DNA of 64,000 bases from Nitrospira sp. (GCA_005116895.1 SWDO01000017.1:15626-79625); one strand, 5' to 3'. Counted from the first letter of the stretch, positions 27,828 to 37,210 are shown. Made by a program: numbers and translations. The notes: generated by a model not told the origin, from the letters alone.

Positions 27828-29912
27828 ATGAAGAGGTACGTTACGTTAGGAGCGGCTCTCTGCCTTGCGGCAGGAGTGGCCGGTTGTTCAGGCAGCGATC
27901 CCGCGCCGCCAGCGGCAGGGCCTACACCTGCGCCCACTGCCACGGTCGACTTTAAGGTGACTGATATCCCGGGGTATTTCTTCGATCTTGATGGTATGAC
28001 CAACCCGAATAAGGCGAGCCGTTCATTGGCCATCGTACCCCCTGGCGCCAGGGTTAATTTTTGGCAAGATCTTAACGGAGTGAAAGTTGCTGAAAGTAAA
28101 CACACCGTGACGAGCTTGATTTGGCCGTCCAATGCCTCGACAAGCGAGAGGATCGACCAAGCCTCAGCAAATCAGGATAATCATAGCGTGACGCTGACCA
28201 CACCGGGTCTGTATGTCTTCGTCTGCAAACTGCATCCGTACATGCTTGGAGCAGTGATCGTGGATGATCCAAATACTAAAACGGCGAACGGTGATGCCGC
28301 CTTTGATATCGGCGACAAGCTCACGTTGCTGATCAAGCGAGAGGTGACGGATCCTGCGAACCTCACGTTCGACAGCAACTCCAATCTTGGACTGCGGGCA
28401 CTGCGTGCATTTTTCATTGTGACCAACCCGGCGAACTGGAAGGACTATACCAAGGTGGGACAAGCCTATAAGCCAGCCTATCCTGCCGTGCCAGTGGTCG
28501 TTACAAACGGCGACGTTCTTCCTGATTTGAATGTCACGCTTCAGAAGACCTTTGACGGCGACATCATTCAAGCCCAGCAGAAACCGACCATCAAAGGGAT
28601 CGGGGAAGTCTGGGTCGATACCCAATTTGAGTTGACTGAGAAGAAAGGGCCGAATTTTCCTGGCACCATGACCGTGCTGTCGGCCACCGATTGGAACGTC
28701 AAGGAAAAGATTGCGCTGCCTGATCAGAAGATGAATAACGGCCACAATTTTTGGCCTAGCCACGATCAAAAAGAGATCTATCAGACTGAATGGCAAGGCA
28801 ATAGCCTCTATGTGATCAATCGAGAAACCAGGAAACTGATCCAAGAGCTTGATCTCGTCGATGGACCTGAAGTGAAGAGCAAGGGAATCCAATGTCATGA
28901 CCCAGCCCATGTGATGACGCGGGTGGATACTCAGCAAGTGCATACCGGGTGCAATGGCGATGATGGAGTGATGGAACTGAATCGGTTGTCGGATGGTAAG
29001 CTGGAAATTAATCGGCTGATCTCGATGCAAGATCCCAACAAGCCGACGAAGCAAACGCAGCCCCATGCGCATTGGATGGGGTTTGACGGCAAGCACATGG
29101 TCACCCCCAATTCCAATTCGGCGGACTCGACGATGTACGAGTTTACCGGTCAGGCCACAGGTCAGGTGGTGTCCAAGAATGAAACGGGAGCGGTGTCGAT
29201 CGCGAGTGGCATCATGCCAAATTCAAGTAAGTATTACGTGACAAACTATCTGGGTCATTCAATTTCCGTGATGAACGGCCCGCTTCCGTTATCGAACTAT
29301 ACGGGTACAGGTGGCCTGAAAGGTGCTGGCCCTTATGCGCCGGGAGAGAAGATCAAAGACATTAGCTTGCTCCAGGGCTATGACCCCAAAAATGGATGCA
29401 CAAGTGACTGCGTGGACGGTCTGATCGGTGGATTCCCGGTACAGATCCCCATCAGCCCAGATGGTAAATTTGCAATCACCGGGAATACTCTAGGTGGCAC
29501 CATTTCTATTGTGGATACGGCGACCGATACCCTTGTGCGGCTGATCCCCTGCGATCCAGGCTGCCATGGGGTGAACTTTGGCGCCAAGGAGGGTGGTGGG
29601 TACTACGCCTACATCACTCCGAAGTTCGCCAACAGGCTCCTCGTGTTGGACTATGATCCTGACCAGGATGGCAAGGCGGAAAAAGCCAAAATTGTTGGGG
29701 CCATTGTTCTAGCGAACGACAGTGTACCAACTGACGATAAGATCGTCGGCAACAAAGGCCAAGGCTCACAGGGAATCATGCCGGTGCCCAACGTCTACAA
29801 TGGATGGGTGCAGAAGCTGCCGTCTGGCCAAGGTGGCAATAGCTTCTGTGGGCAACTGACGTCCGCGCAACGGAGTCCAGACGGGGGCAAACTTATCCCC
29901 TGCACACCATAA
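27828..29912 (+). CDS. Lipoprotein with N-terminal cupredoxin and C-terminal beta-propeller
   Basis: A protein of 694 aa with a lipobox (LAAGVAGCSGS) and a Pro/Ala-rich linker. It then has a cupredoxin domain with a probable type-1 copper site: His near 92 (HTVTSLIWP) and C-x2-H-x2-M near 133-139 (CKLHPYM). The remaining 500 residues are propeller-like, with blades such as SLYVINRETRKLIQELDL, SKYYVTNYLGHSISVM and GTISIVDTATDTLVRLI. It is probably an envelope electron-transfer or copper protein. The start at 27828 follows a clear AAAGGAGG; the track start at 27693 is rejected. A strong hairpin follows the gene. Confidence 0.8.
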   Translation: MKRYVTLGAALCLAAGVAGCSGSDPAPPAAGPTPAPTATVDFKVTDIPGYFFDLDGMTNPNKASRSLAIVPPGARVNFWQDLNGVKVAESKHTVTSLIWPSNASTSERIDQASANQDNHSVTLTTPGLYVFVCKLHPYMLGAVIVDDPNTKTANGDAAFDIGDKLTLLIKREVTDPANLTFDSNSNLGLRALRAFFIVTNPANWKDYTKVGQAYKPAYPAVPVVVTNGDVLPDLNVTLQKTFDGDIIQAQQKPTIKGIGEVWVDTQFELTEKKGPNFPGTMTVLSATDWNVKEKIALPDQKMNNGHNFWPSHDQKEIYQTEWQGNSLYVINRETRKLIQELDLVDGPEVKSKGIQCHDPAHVMTRVDTQQVHTGCNGDDGVMELNRLSDGKLEINRLISMQDPNKPTKQTQPHAHWMGFDGKHMVTPNSNSADSTMYEFTGQATGQVVSKNETGAVSIASGIMPNSSKYYVTNYLGHSISVMNGPLPLSNYTGTGGLKGAGPYAPGEKIKDISLLQGYDPKNGCTSDCVDGLIGGFPVQIPISPDGKFAITGNTLGGTISIVDTATDTLVRLIPCDPGCHGVNFGAKEGGGYYAYITPKFANRLLVLDYDPDQDGKAEKAKIVGAIVLANDSVPTDDKIVGNKGQGSQGIMPVPNVYNGWVQKLPSGQGGNSFCGQLTSAQRSPDGGKLIPCTP

Positions 29913-29924
29913 AGGTTTGTTCAG

Positions 29925-29947
29925 GCTGCCGGGATCATCCCGGCAGC
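29925..29947 (+). terminator. Hairpin terminator
   Basis: A 9-bp stem GCTGCCGGG / CCCGGCAGC with a 5-nt loop (ATCAT) begins 13 nt after the stop of the cupredoxin-propeller gene. No long T-tract follows, so termination strength is uncertain. Confidence 0.65.
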
Positions 29948-30112
29948 TAACATAGCTGCCTAGCAAGGCCCCGGAGTGGTGGCATTTAACCATCGCACCG
30001 GGCCCACTCAGATTTTCCCCGATACAATCACTGAAGAGACGGATCGTACGCTTGGCCGTAGGATGAACCTCTGCCTACGAGACATGACCGGGACATTGTG
30101 TCGTCGAACTGG

Positions 30113-30634
30113 TCAGGCCGCCAATGAATTGGTTTCAGCAGCCTGGCCTCCCACCAGGTTCAGTCCATCGAGACACTGGATCTTCGGCTGATAGGCACTC
30201 ACCTTGCGCATGATCATCGCTCTCAAGTCTTCATCGATATGAGAGAGCGCTTCTCGCACCCCAACAATATCGCCATCCTCCGCTAGATGAGCGGCAATGC
30301 CAATGAGCGGCAAGACTCCAGCATCGCCCATGGCCTTAGCAATCTCGATGGCTCCTGACCGATCTCCAGCCTTGACGAAGACCTGAGGGAGCTCAAGGTA
30401 GAAGTGACTGGCCAAGAGCGACGGATCAGGGCACGAAACAATGGTGTCTTTCACGGCCTGGACATTGCCCCGCTCCGATTCGATGAATAGCATCATTTGC
30501 CAGGCCTCTCGCAAGTACCGCTTATCAACGATCTCATGTGCAGTTTGCCGTGCCTGGGTGATATCGCCCGCGAGCGCTTGTCTGATCGCCTGGTCCTTCA
30601 ACTGTGCATCCGTCATTGTTTGGGTTGTCATCAT
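30113..30634 (-). CDS. Helical-repeat (TPR-like) hypothetical protein
   Basis: A 173-aa cytoplasmic protein with repeating amphipathic helices (QALAGDITQARQTAHEI, AWQMMLFIESERGNVQAVKD, VFVKAGDRSGAIEIAKAMGD, AAHLAEDGDIVGVREAL). The alternating pattern of small and large hydrophobics is that of TPR or alpha-solenoid repeats. There is no signal peptide and no catalytic motif. It stands alone, convergent with the cupredoxin gene. Confidence 0.7.
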   Translation of the reverse strand: MMTTQTMTDAQLKDQAIRQALAGDITQARQTAHEIVDKRYLREAWQMMLFIESERGNVQAVKDTIVSCPDPSLLASHFYLELPQVFVKAGDRSGAIEIAKAMGDAGVLPLIGIAAHLAEDGDIVGVREALSHIDEDLRAMIMRKVSAYQPKIQCLDGLNLVGGQAAETNSLAA

Positions 30635-31025
30635 GTCTTGGCTCCTCCCTGCACTTGGTCGGACGACGAAATTGGAAATTCAAAACGCCTATTTCGAAAT
30701 CTAGCGGTGAACGCCGTTCTTGTCGATCTTTTCCCGCCAAATTGACAGACCCATTCTCCGCCAATCGGCATGACAGCTCTTGTGACAGCTCTGACGATCG
30801 ACCGTTGCTTCTATTCGCGAAGTATTTGCGTGAGGATGATGCGGAATTGGATTGTATCTGCGAGCCTGACTCACGGCGATTCGAGAATCATTTCCTATTA
30901 CGCGCAGAGGCCCAACAGACTTTCCACTGAAGGAATATAGAGGCTTAAGCCATTGGCTTTCTTGCTACTTTTTCAGATTTGAATCCTAAAGAAGTTCTTT
31001 CCCCCGCTTCGCTTGCGCATCTGAA
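30635..31025. other. Intergenic stretch, 391 bp
   Basis: A divergent spacer. It contains TTGACA near 30740 and a tandem GACAGCTCT word nearby (GACAGCTCT-TGT-GACAGCTCT). No convincing gene was found; the plus-strand ORF 30604-30930 overlaps the start of the minus-strand gene and has no recognisable domain. Confidence 0.35.
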
Positions 31026-31361
31026 ATGTCCAGCTATACTTTCCCAATGCGCTCAACAAAATACATCATCGTGCAAGACGGAGACGGGTGGCGCGGCTAC
31101 CTTGAAGGCTACCAAGAACAAGAGGCCTATGGGGAATCGTTCGAAGAGCTGCAGATCAAGCTGTGGCAACAACACCAAGAGCTCATCGCCCAAGAATCAG
31201 AACAGGCCCAATGCGGGAACAGAGAACAAGACCGGCAACATGGTCATACATCTACGCTCCCCCGTCACACCCCCACCACATCCCGCCCCATGTCGCGCAC
31301 CCAGATTAAGCGAAAGGCGCGGGTGGAACAGCTCGTGTTTGCAATGATCAGCAATCGCTAA
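31026..31361 (+). CDS. HicB-like small protein
   Basis: A 111-aa protein whose first 50 residues (TKYIIVQDGDGWRGYLEGYQEQEAYGESFEELQIKL) resemble the partial RNase H-like fold of HicB-type antitoxins. The C-terminal half is polar and contains no evident ribbon-helix-helix DNA-binding domain. No HicA toxin ORF is visible next to it, so it is a solitary member or the remnant of a pair. The start could also be the ATG at 31047. Confidence 0.5.
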   Translation: MSSYTFPMRSTKYIIVQDGDGWRGYLEGYQEQEAYGESFEELQIKLWQQHQELIAQESEQAQCGNREQDRQHGHTSTLPRHTPTTSRPMSRTQIKRKARVEQLVFAMISNR

Positions 31362-31774
31362 GCACCACCAACGTTCGACTATTCTCCTGTCACCAACCCC
31401 ATGACCGCTGAACACAGAATACTGCAAGAAGCTTCTGAACTCAGCCTCCCATAAACTATTCAGCTCACCCAGCAGCACGAGATCAACGGCTGCTCCGGAA
31501 TCAACGCCTCTTCACACGTCATGCCTCGATCTTTCCCACATGTTCCTCCGCCTGCGCCAAGCCATAGGCAACCTGCCAACGTTGCCATCTCCCAATCGAT
31601 TGCTCGGAAATACCTGTAAGATTTGTATCCAGAAACCGACTCTTAAGGAGAAAGTAACTGGATATTTCCATTTATCACCTTCTCTACGTACCTGGGGAAG
31701 CTCCGATTGACCCGATAGGTGAAGTGTTGATACACATATTTCGCAGGTATTCTGATCAACTCTGCGAGGCCGCT
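31362..31774. other. Intergenic stretch, 413 bp
   Basis: This spacer precedes the arsenic operon. AAGGAG lies near 31647, far from the arsM start. I see no ArsR operator palindrome and no arsR gene nearby, so regulation of the operon is unresolved. Confidence 0.35.
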
Positions 31775-32962
31775 ATGCCGATTGATGACATCACACAAAA
31801 GGTCAGCGAGCGCTATGCTAAAGCCGCCAGCACCGGTGAGCAGATGTGTTGCCCCACCAGCTACGACATGGGGCACCTCAAGACCTTCATCCCCGAAGCA
31901 GTGCTCACAATCTCCTATGGCTGCGGCACACCGGCAGGTCTCAAGACGGTGCAGGTCGGTGAGACGGTCTTGGACATTGGGTCGGGCGGCGGAATCGATT
32001 GTTTCGAAGCCTCCCGCTTGGTGGGTTCCACTGGACACGTGATCGGGATCGACATGACCGATACGATGCTGGAGATCGCCCGCAAGAATGCGGCGGTTGT
32101 GGCCACAAACCTCGGTTATTCCGCATCGAACGTAGAATTCCGGAAAGGCTTGGCCGATGCGATGCCGGTGCAAGACGGGACGATCGATCTGATCATCTCG
32201 AATTGCGTCATCAACCTGGCGCCGGACAAGCGGAAGGTCTTTCAGGAAATGTATCGGGTCGCCAAGCCCGGTGGACGGTTCACCATCTCCGACATTGTCT
32301 CGGACCAAACCGTGCCGCAGTACCTCGTCCACGACGCCCAGAAATGGGGCGATTGTTTATCCGGTGCCTTGACACTCACTGACTATATGAGAGGCATGAC
32401 GGCAGCCGGCTTCCTTGGTATTCATCTGGTGAAGTCTTCCCCCTGGCGCGTCATCGATGGCATCCATTTCTTTTCCGTCACGTTAACCGGGTACAAGCTA
32501 CCTCCGGCACCAACAACTTCCTCAGTCCAGTATGCGACCCTTCGTGGCCCCTTCAGCCGAGTCGTGGATGAACGAGGCACAACCTACCAACGCGGCATTC
32601 CGCAGCCGATCAACCCTGACGATGAACTATTGTTGAGCGCTCCTCCGTTCGCCGAGCACTTTCTCTTGGCTGCGGAGCCTGTGACGTTCGACAGCCATGA
32701 TCCGCGTTGGACCGCGGTCTTCCCAGCCGATGCGCCATGCACCTGGCAAGGCCAGTATGCATTGCTGGCCGGTCCCTTCGTTGAAGCAGCCGATGACGAT
32801 CACCATGTCTATCGCCGCGGCGAGCCGCTAGAAATCTGCTCCAAAACAGTTGCCGTTCTGGAGAGCGGGCGATATCAGCCCCATTTCGTCATTCTGAATC
32901 GGGCCGGTGATCGTGTGAGCGGTGAAGCCGTGACCTGTGCTCCTAACGGAGGCTGCTGCTAG
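31775..32962 (+). CDS. arsM: Arsenite methyltransferase ArsM-like, with C-terminal repeat domain
   Basis: An S-adenosylmethionine-dependent methyltransferase related to ArsM, which methylates trivalent arsenic. The SAM motif is LDIGSGGGID at about residues 67-76, and the family cysteines appear in GEQMCCPTSYD and SNCVINLAPDK, with a further Cys in WGDCLSG. After about residue 245 comes an extra domain of some 150 residues containing two related units (GPFSRVVDERGTTYQRG and GPFVEAADDDHHVYRRG), ending in a Cys-rich tail CAPNGGCC. The next gene starts directly after the stop. The start at 31775 is preferred over the track start at 31724. Confidence 0.8.
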   Translation: MPIDDITQKVSERYAKAASTGEQMCCPTSYDMGHLKTFIPEAVLTISYGCGTPAGLKTVQVGETVLDIGSGGGIDCFEASRLVGSTGHVIGIDMTDTMLEIARKNAAVVATNLGYSASNVEFRKGLADAMPVQDGTIDLIISNCVINLAPDKRKVFQEMYRVAKPGGRFTISDIVSDQTVPQYLVHDAQKWGDCLSGALTLTDYMRGMTAAGFLGIHLVKSSPWRVIDGIHFFSVTLTGYKLPPAPTTSSVQYATLRGPFSRVVDERGTTYQRGIPQPINPDDELLLSAPPFAEHFLLAAEPVTFDSHDPRWTAVFPADAPCTWQGQYALLAGPFVEAADDDHHVYRRGEPLEICSKTVAVLESGRYQPHFVILNRAGDRVSGEAVTCAPNGGCC

Positions 32963-34000
32963 ATGCCACTCACGTTGCTTGGCCGAAGCAACCCCCTCGC
33001 CTCAGCGGCTGAACAACTCCGTATCCTTGATCAACCGAGCGGTTCTCCACCGTTCGACCTGCGACTCACCCAAGCTGGAATGTTCCCTCTGCGCGCGAGC
33101 GGCATCACGGTCTTCCAAATCAACGTCGGTAAGCTCTGTAATCAGACCTGCCGCCATTGTCACGTAGATGCCGGACCGGATCGCCCTGAAAGGATGTCCT
33201 TAGAAACGGTAGAGCACTGTATGCAGGCGCTGGCCAAGACGGACATTCCCACAGTGGATATCACAGGCGGCGCGCCGGAGCTGAATCCCCATTTTCGCTG
33301 GCTCGTCGAACAGTCCCGCAGGCTTGGCCGGCATGTGATGGATCGCTGCAATCTGTCCGTGTTGCTGCTACCTTCCCAGGCGGATCTCGTAGAATTCCTG
33401 GCTCACCACCATGTGGAAATCATCGCCTCGCTTCCATCGTACCGTGCCAGCCAGACGGATGCGCAACGAGGCGACGGCATTTTTGAGAAATCGATGGAGG
33501 CACTTCGCCTGCTGAACCGGTTCGGCTATGGCCGTTCGGATAGCGGGCTCGCCCTGAACTTGGTCTACAATCCCGTCGGCGCGTTCCTGCCTCCAAAGCA
33601 GGAATCGATCGAAGCACAGTTTAAGAAAGAATTGCGGACCAAGCATGGGGTTGAGTTCAACCGGCTTTACACGATCACCAACATGCCGATCAGCCGCTTC
33701 CTGGAGTTCCTCATCGAAAGCGGCAACTATGATCAGTACATGATGCGCCTGGCCAATGCGTTCAATCCCACCACCGCAGCCGGCGTCATGTGCCGATACA
33801 CGCTGTCCGTCGGATGGGACGGCAGGCTCTATGACTGTGATTTCAACCAGATGCTCGAACTCCCGGTCGACCATGGAGCACCGTCGCATATCCGCGACTT
33901 TGATCCTGATCAACTCCACCATCGACAGATCGTGACGCGCAACCATTGCTTCGGTTGCACGGCTGGCTCCGGTTCGACTTGTGGTGGATCGATCACGTAA
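32963..34000 (+). CDS. arsS: Arsenosugar biosynthesis radical SAM protein ArsS
   Basis: A radical SAM enzyme of 345 aa in the radical-SAM/Cys-rich family (TIGR04167), proposed to add the 5'-deoxyadenosyl group to methylated arsenic during arsenosugar synthesis. The cluster-binding CNQTCRHC motif is near residue 58, followed by DITGGAPELN. The C-terminal Cys motifs CRYTLSVGWDGRLYDCDFNQ and CFGCTAGSGSTCGGS are diagnostic. It begins directly after arsM and is followed 11 bp later by a PiT transporter gene, so the three form one operon. Confidence 0.9.
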   Translation: MPLTLLGRSNPLASAAEQLRILDQPSGSPPFDLRLTQAGMFPLRASGITVFQINVGKLCNQTCRHCHVDAGPDRPERMSLETVEHCMQALAKTDIPTVDITGGAPELNPHFRWLVEQSRRLGRHVMDRCNLSVLLLPSQADLVEFLAHHHVEIIASLPSYRASQTDAQRGDGIFEKSMEALRLLNRFGYGRSDSGLALNLVYNPVGAFLPPKQESIEAQFKKELRTKHGVEFNRLYTITNMPISRFLEFLIESGNYDQYMMRLANAFNPTTAAGVMCRYTLSVGWDGRLYDCDFNQMLELPVDHGAPSHIRDFDPDQLHHRQIVTRNHCFGCTAGSGSTCGGSIT

Positions 34001-34011
34001 GGCGACTTACC

Positions 34012-35145
34012 ATGGAACTCTCCGTCCTCACCTTTTCCCTGGTCCTTGTCCTCGCCTTTGCGAACGGCACGAATGACGTGTCGAAGGCCATTGCCACATT
34101 GGTCGGCAGCGGCGTCACCAATTATCGAACAGCCATTGCCTGGGGGACATGTTGGACGATGATCGGAGCGGCCGCTGCGGCGTTTGTGGCCAGCGCGATG
34201 GTCAAGACGTTCAGCAGCGGGCTCATCGAACCAGGCCTCGCCATCCCCTCTTCCCTAGCTCCGGCAATCCTGAGCGGTACTGTGCTCTGGGTACTCTTTG
34301 CCTCAAAAACCGGACTTCCGGTCTCTACCACACATGCCTTGACCGGCTCGCTCGTAGGGGCCGGCCTCATGGCGTTTGGAACCGAGGGCTTGATCTGGGA
34401 CACGGTTTCAAAAAAGATCGCGCTTCCGTTATTGCTGAGCCCCTTCCTTTCGTTTGCCGTCTCGTGCCTGATGCACCCTCTTCTGCGCCTGGTTGCGAAC
34501 CGATGGGAAGGACTCTGTGTCTGTGTCCTGCAAAGCCATCGCGCTCTCGTCACGATCGACGCACAGGGGTGCACCCGGACCTTGTTTCAGGCCGGAGGTC
34601 TCGGCATACCGATCGCGTCGGTGCCCTCGCAATGCGACCGCGCAGGTCTGTCCGGCCCAACACTTGGCCTCGACTCCATCCACTGGCTCTCAAGTGGATT
34701 GACGTCCCTAGCCCGAGGTATCAACGATGCACCGAAGATCGCCGCGATGCTGTTACTGGGAAGTCTCCAGGCTGCATGGCCCAGTGCGGCCCTGCAACTG
34801 CTCGTGTTTGCCGGCGTAGCGATCGCCATGGGAATCGGCAGCTATTGGGGTGGGCGCCGCGTCACGGAAGTGCTTGCGGAAGATGTGACGACGATGAATC
34901 ATGTGGAAGGATTGTCCGCCAATCTCACAACCTCTTCTCTCGTGCTTCTCTCCGGATCGCTGGGCCTGCCGGTCTCAACCACCCACCTCAGCAGCTCCGC
35001 GATCATCGGTATTGGTCTGTTGAAAGGATCGTCCGGCGTCCGCTGGACTACTGTGCGGGAAATGATCCTCGCATGGATCGTGACGCTCCCTGCCGCTGCG
35101 CTCCTAGCTTGTCTGGCCTATCTTGTCCTGACTAGGGTTATCTAG
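34012..35145 (+). CDS. pit: PiT-family inorganic phosphate transporter
   Basis: An inner-membrane phosphate permease of 377 aa with the duplicated PiT signatures FANGTNDVSKAIATLVGSG near the N-terminus and ARGINDAPKIAAMLL in the second half. LPVSTTHALTGSLVGAG and LPVSTTHLSSSAIIG are the repeated halves. PiT carriers move phosphate with protons or sodium and also carry arsenate. Its place behind arsM and arsS suggests it may supply arsenate or balance phosphate uptake; that is inference. The start at 34012 follows the arsS stop closely. Confidence 0.92.
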   Translation: MELSVLTFSLVLVLAFANGTNDVSKAIATLVGSGVTNYRTAIAWGTCWTMIGAAAAAFVASAMVKTFSSGLIEPGLAIPSSLAPAILSGTVLWVLFASKTGLPVSTTHALTGSLVGAGLMAFGTEGLIWDTVSKKIALPLLLSPFLSFAVSCLMHPLLRLVANRWEGLCVCVLQSHRALVTIDAQGCTRTLFQAGGLGIPIASVPSQCDRAGLSGPTLGLDSIHWLSSGLTSLARGINDAPKIAAMLLLGSLQAAWPSAALQLLVFAGVAIAMGIGSYWGGRRVTEVLAEDVTTMNHVEGLSANLTTSSLVLLSGSLGLPVSTTHLSSSAIIGIGLLKGSSGVRWTTVREMILAWIVTLPAAALLACLAYLVLTRVI

Positions 35146-35221
35146 ACCTTGTCTATTGTGACGACAGTCTGCTATGGTGCAGATCTGTCGTTCATTGTCA
35201 CTGGATTTCCTACATTACTGA

Positions 35222-36349
35222 ATGGTCTGGGACCCAAAAGATCCTTGGGGCAAAAAGCCTGACCCGCTTGAGGAAGTTCTCAAGCAGGCTCAGTCGCAAT
35301 TCAAGGACATACTTCCTCCTGGTGGCCTGAAGAGTCTCATCCCCTCTGGAGGAGCCTGGAATATCATCATCGCAGCTCTGGTGATCTTTCTCGTTTGGCA
35401 GAGTGTGTTTATCGTCGCCCCGGATGAAGAAGGTGTCGTGAAAAGATTCGGCGTTCCGGTTCGGGCCGTAGAGCCAGGCCCGCACTTCAAGATTCCGCTG
35501 ATTGAATCCGTCCTCCAGCCGAAAGTCGCCAAACTCTTTCGCGTAGAGGTCGGGTTCCGCACCAATCAACAAGGCCGCCAGCAGATGGTGCCTCAGGAAG
35601 CCTTGATGCTGACCGGCGATATGAACATCCTCGCCATCGAATTCATCGTTCAGTACAAGATTAAAGAGGCCCGCAACTTCTTATTCAACGTCGCGGATAT
35701 CCATGAAACCATCGGGAAAGCTGCCGAAGCCTCCATGCGTGAAGTCGTCGGGAAGAGTAAGATCGATGAAGCCCTGACCACCGGGAAAGCCGTGATTCAG
35801 CAGGACACCTTGACGTTGTTGCAGACGATTCTTGATCAATACCAATCCGGTGTGCAGATCGCCGCCGTGCAACTCCAGGACGTCGATCCTCCGGAAGCGG
35901 TCGCCGCCGCGTTCAAAGACGTCACGAATGCCAAGGAAGACCGGGAAAAGCTCATCAACCAAGCCCAGGGTTACCGGAACGACATCATTCCGAGAGCCAA
36001 GGGTGAAGCGGCTGAGCTGGTTAACCGCGCAAAGGGATTTGCTCAGGCGCGACTCAATCGTGCCCAGGGCGAGACCAATCGGTTCCTCGCCACCTTGAAG
36101 GAGTATAACCAAGCGAAGGACGTCATCACCAAGCGGATATATATTGAAACCATGGAAGAAATCCTGCCGCATACGGAGAAGATCATCATCGACGGAAAAG
36201 GCGGAGAGCGCCTCTTGCCGTATCTTCCGCTTGACCGTCTCTCCAGATCAGGGCCCTCAACCCTTGCCAAACCAGGCTCGCATGTTGAGGTTGAGGAACC
36301 CAGGCCAGATCTATCGCCAACCCTCAAGTCAAGGAACGCCAGGCCATGA
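35222..36349 (+). CDS. hflK: FtsH modulator HflK
   Basis: A membrane-anchored SPFH/prohibitin protein that, with HflC, forms a large periplasmic complex around the FtsH protease. One transmembrane helix lies at about residues 45-65 (IIIAALVIFLVWQSVFIV), followed by the PHB domain (APDEEGVVKRFGVPVRAVEPGPHFKIP). The helical part includes REVVGKSKIDEALTTGK and QLQDVDPPEAVAAAFKDV. The C-terminus is variable and Pro-rich. It overlaps hflC by 4 bp (ATGA), the usual hflKC order. Confidence 0.95.
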   Translation: MVWDPKDPWGKKPDPLEEVLKQAQSQFKDILPPGGLKSLIPSGGAWNIIIAALVIFLVWQSVFIVAPDEEGVVKRFGVPVRAVEPGPHFKIPLIESVLQPKVAKLFRVEVGFRTNQQGRQQMVPQEALMLTGDMNILAIEFIVQYKIKEARNFLFNVADIHETIGKAAEASMREVVGKSKIDEALTTGKAVIQQDTLTLLQTILDQYQSGVQIAAVQLQDVDPPEAVAAAFKDVTNAKEDREKLINQAQGYRNDIIPRAKGEAAELVNRAKGFAQARLNRAQGETNRFLATLKEYNQAKDVITKRIYIETMEEILPHTEKIIIDGKGGERLLPYLPLDRLSRSGPSTLAKPGSHVEVEEPRPDLSPTLKSRNARP

Positions 36350-37206
36350 CCAAGCAAGGACTGGTGATTGCACTCCTCGCTGTGGTGGTTGCGTTGTTCG
36401 TGCTCGGGGCATCTCCTCTCTTCGTCGTAGACGTGATCCAGACGGCCATTGTCGTGCAACTTGGGAAACCCGTTCGCAACATCACTGAGCCAGGACTGTA
36501 CGTCAAAGTGCCGTTCGTCCAGGAGGTGACGTACTTCGAGAAGCGGTTACTGGATTACGATTCGAACGCGCAGGATGTCATTACCTCGGACAAGAAGACC
36601 CTGCTGCTCGACAACTTTGCGAAATGGCGCATTGTGGATCCGCTAAAAGTTTACCAGAACTTCCAGAGCCAACGCGGCGCACTCCAACGGTTGCATGATA
36701 TCATCTACTCCGAGCTTCGCGTGGAGTTAGGCCGGCATGAGCTACTCGAAATCGTGTCCAGCACGAGGGCCGACATCATGAAAGTGGTGACCGAACGGGC
36801 AAACGAGAAGGCCACGGTGTATGGCATCGAGATCCAGGACGTCCGAATCAAGCGCGCCGATTTGCCTGAACAAAATGAGAAGGCGGTCTTTGCACGGATG
36901 CAGGCGGAACGGGAACGACAGGCTAAGCAATATCGCGCGGAGGGGGCGGAGGAAGCGCAAAAAATCAGATCGGAAGCTGAAAAAGACCGGGAAATTATCC
37001 TGGCCCAGGCCTATAAAGAGTCTGAGGAACTTCGAGGCGGCGGCGATGCCAAGGCATTTCGGATCTATGCTGACGCCTACCGACAGGACCTGAAGTTTTT
37101 TGAATTCACCCGCTCTATGGAGGCCTATAAGAGCGCCTTCAAAGACGGCACGACCCTGGTGATGAGCCCAGATTCTGAATTCTTTCGATACTTGAAGCAG
37201 CGCTGA
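36346..37206 (+). CDS. hflC: FtsH modulator HflC
   Basis: Partner of HflK, 286 aa, with an N-terminal transmembrane helix (LVIALLAVVVALFVLGASPLFVV) and SPFH domain (AIVVQLGKPVRNITEPGLYVKVPF). Typical HflC motifs are DIMKVVTERANEKATVYGIEIQDVRIKRADLP and MQAERERQAKQYRAEG. The ATG overlaps the hflK stop by 4 bp. It ends only 4 bp from the convergent fhs gene, with no room for a separate terminator. Confidence 0.95.
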   Translation: MTKQGLVIALLAVVVALFVLGASPLFVVDVIQTAIVVQLGKPVRNITEPGLYVKVPFVQEVTYFEKRLLDYDSNAQDVITSDKKTLLLDNFAKWRIVDPLKVYQNFQSQRGALQRLHDIIYSELRVELGRHELLEIVSSTRADIMKVVTERANEKATVYGIEIQDVRIKRADLPEQNEKAVFARMQAERERQAKQYRAEGAEEAQKIRSEAEKDREIILAQAYKESEELRGGGDAKAFRIYADAYRQDLKFFEFTRSMEAYKSAFKDGTTLVMSPDSEFFRYLKQR

Positions 37207-37210
37207 GTTT

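Noticed and set aside
30604-30930. 108-aa plus-strand ORF near 30.7 kb
   Set aside because: Overlaps the start of the minus-strand TPR-like gene and has no recognisable domain or ribosome site.
31643-32332. 229-aa ORF opposite arsM
   Set aside because: Antisense shadow of a clear ArsM coding sequence; no domain in it.
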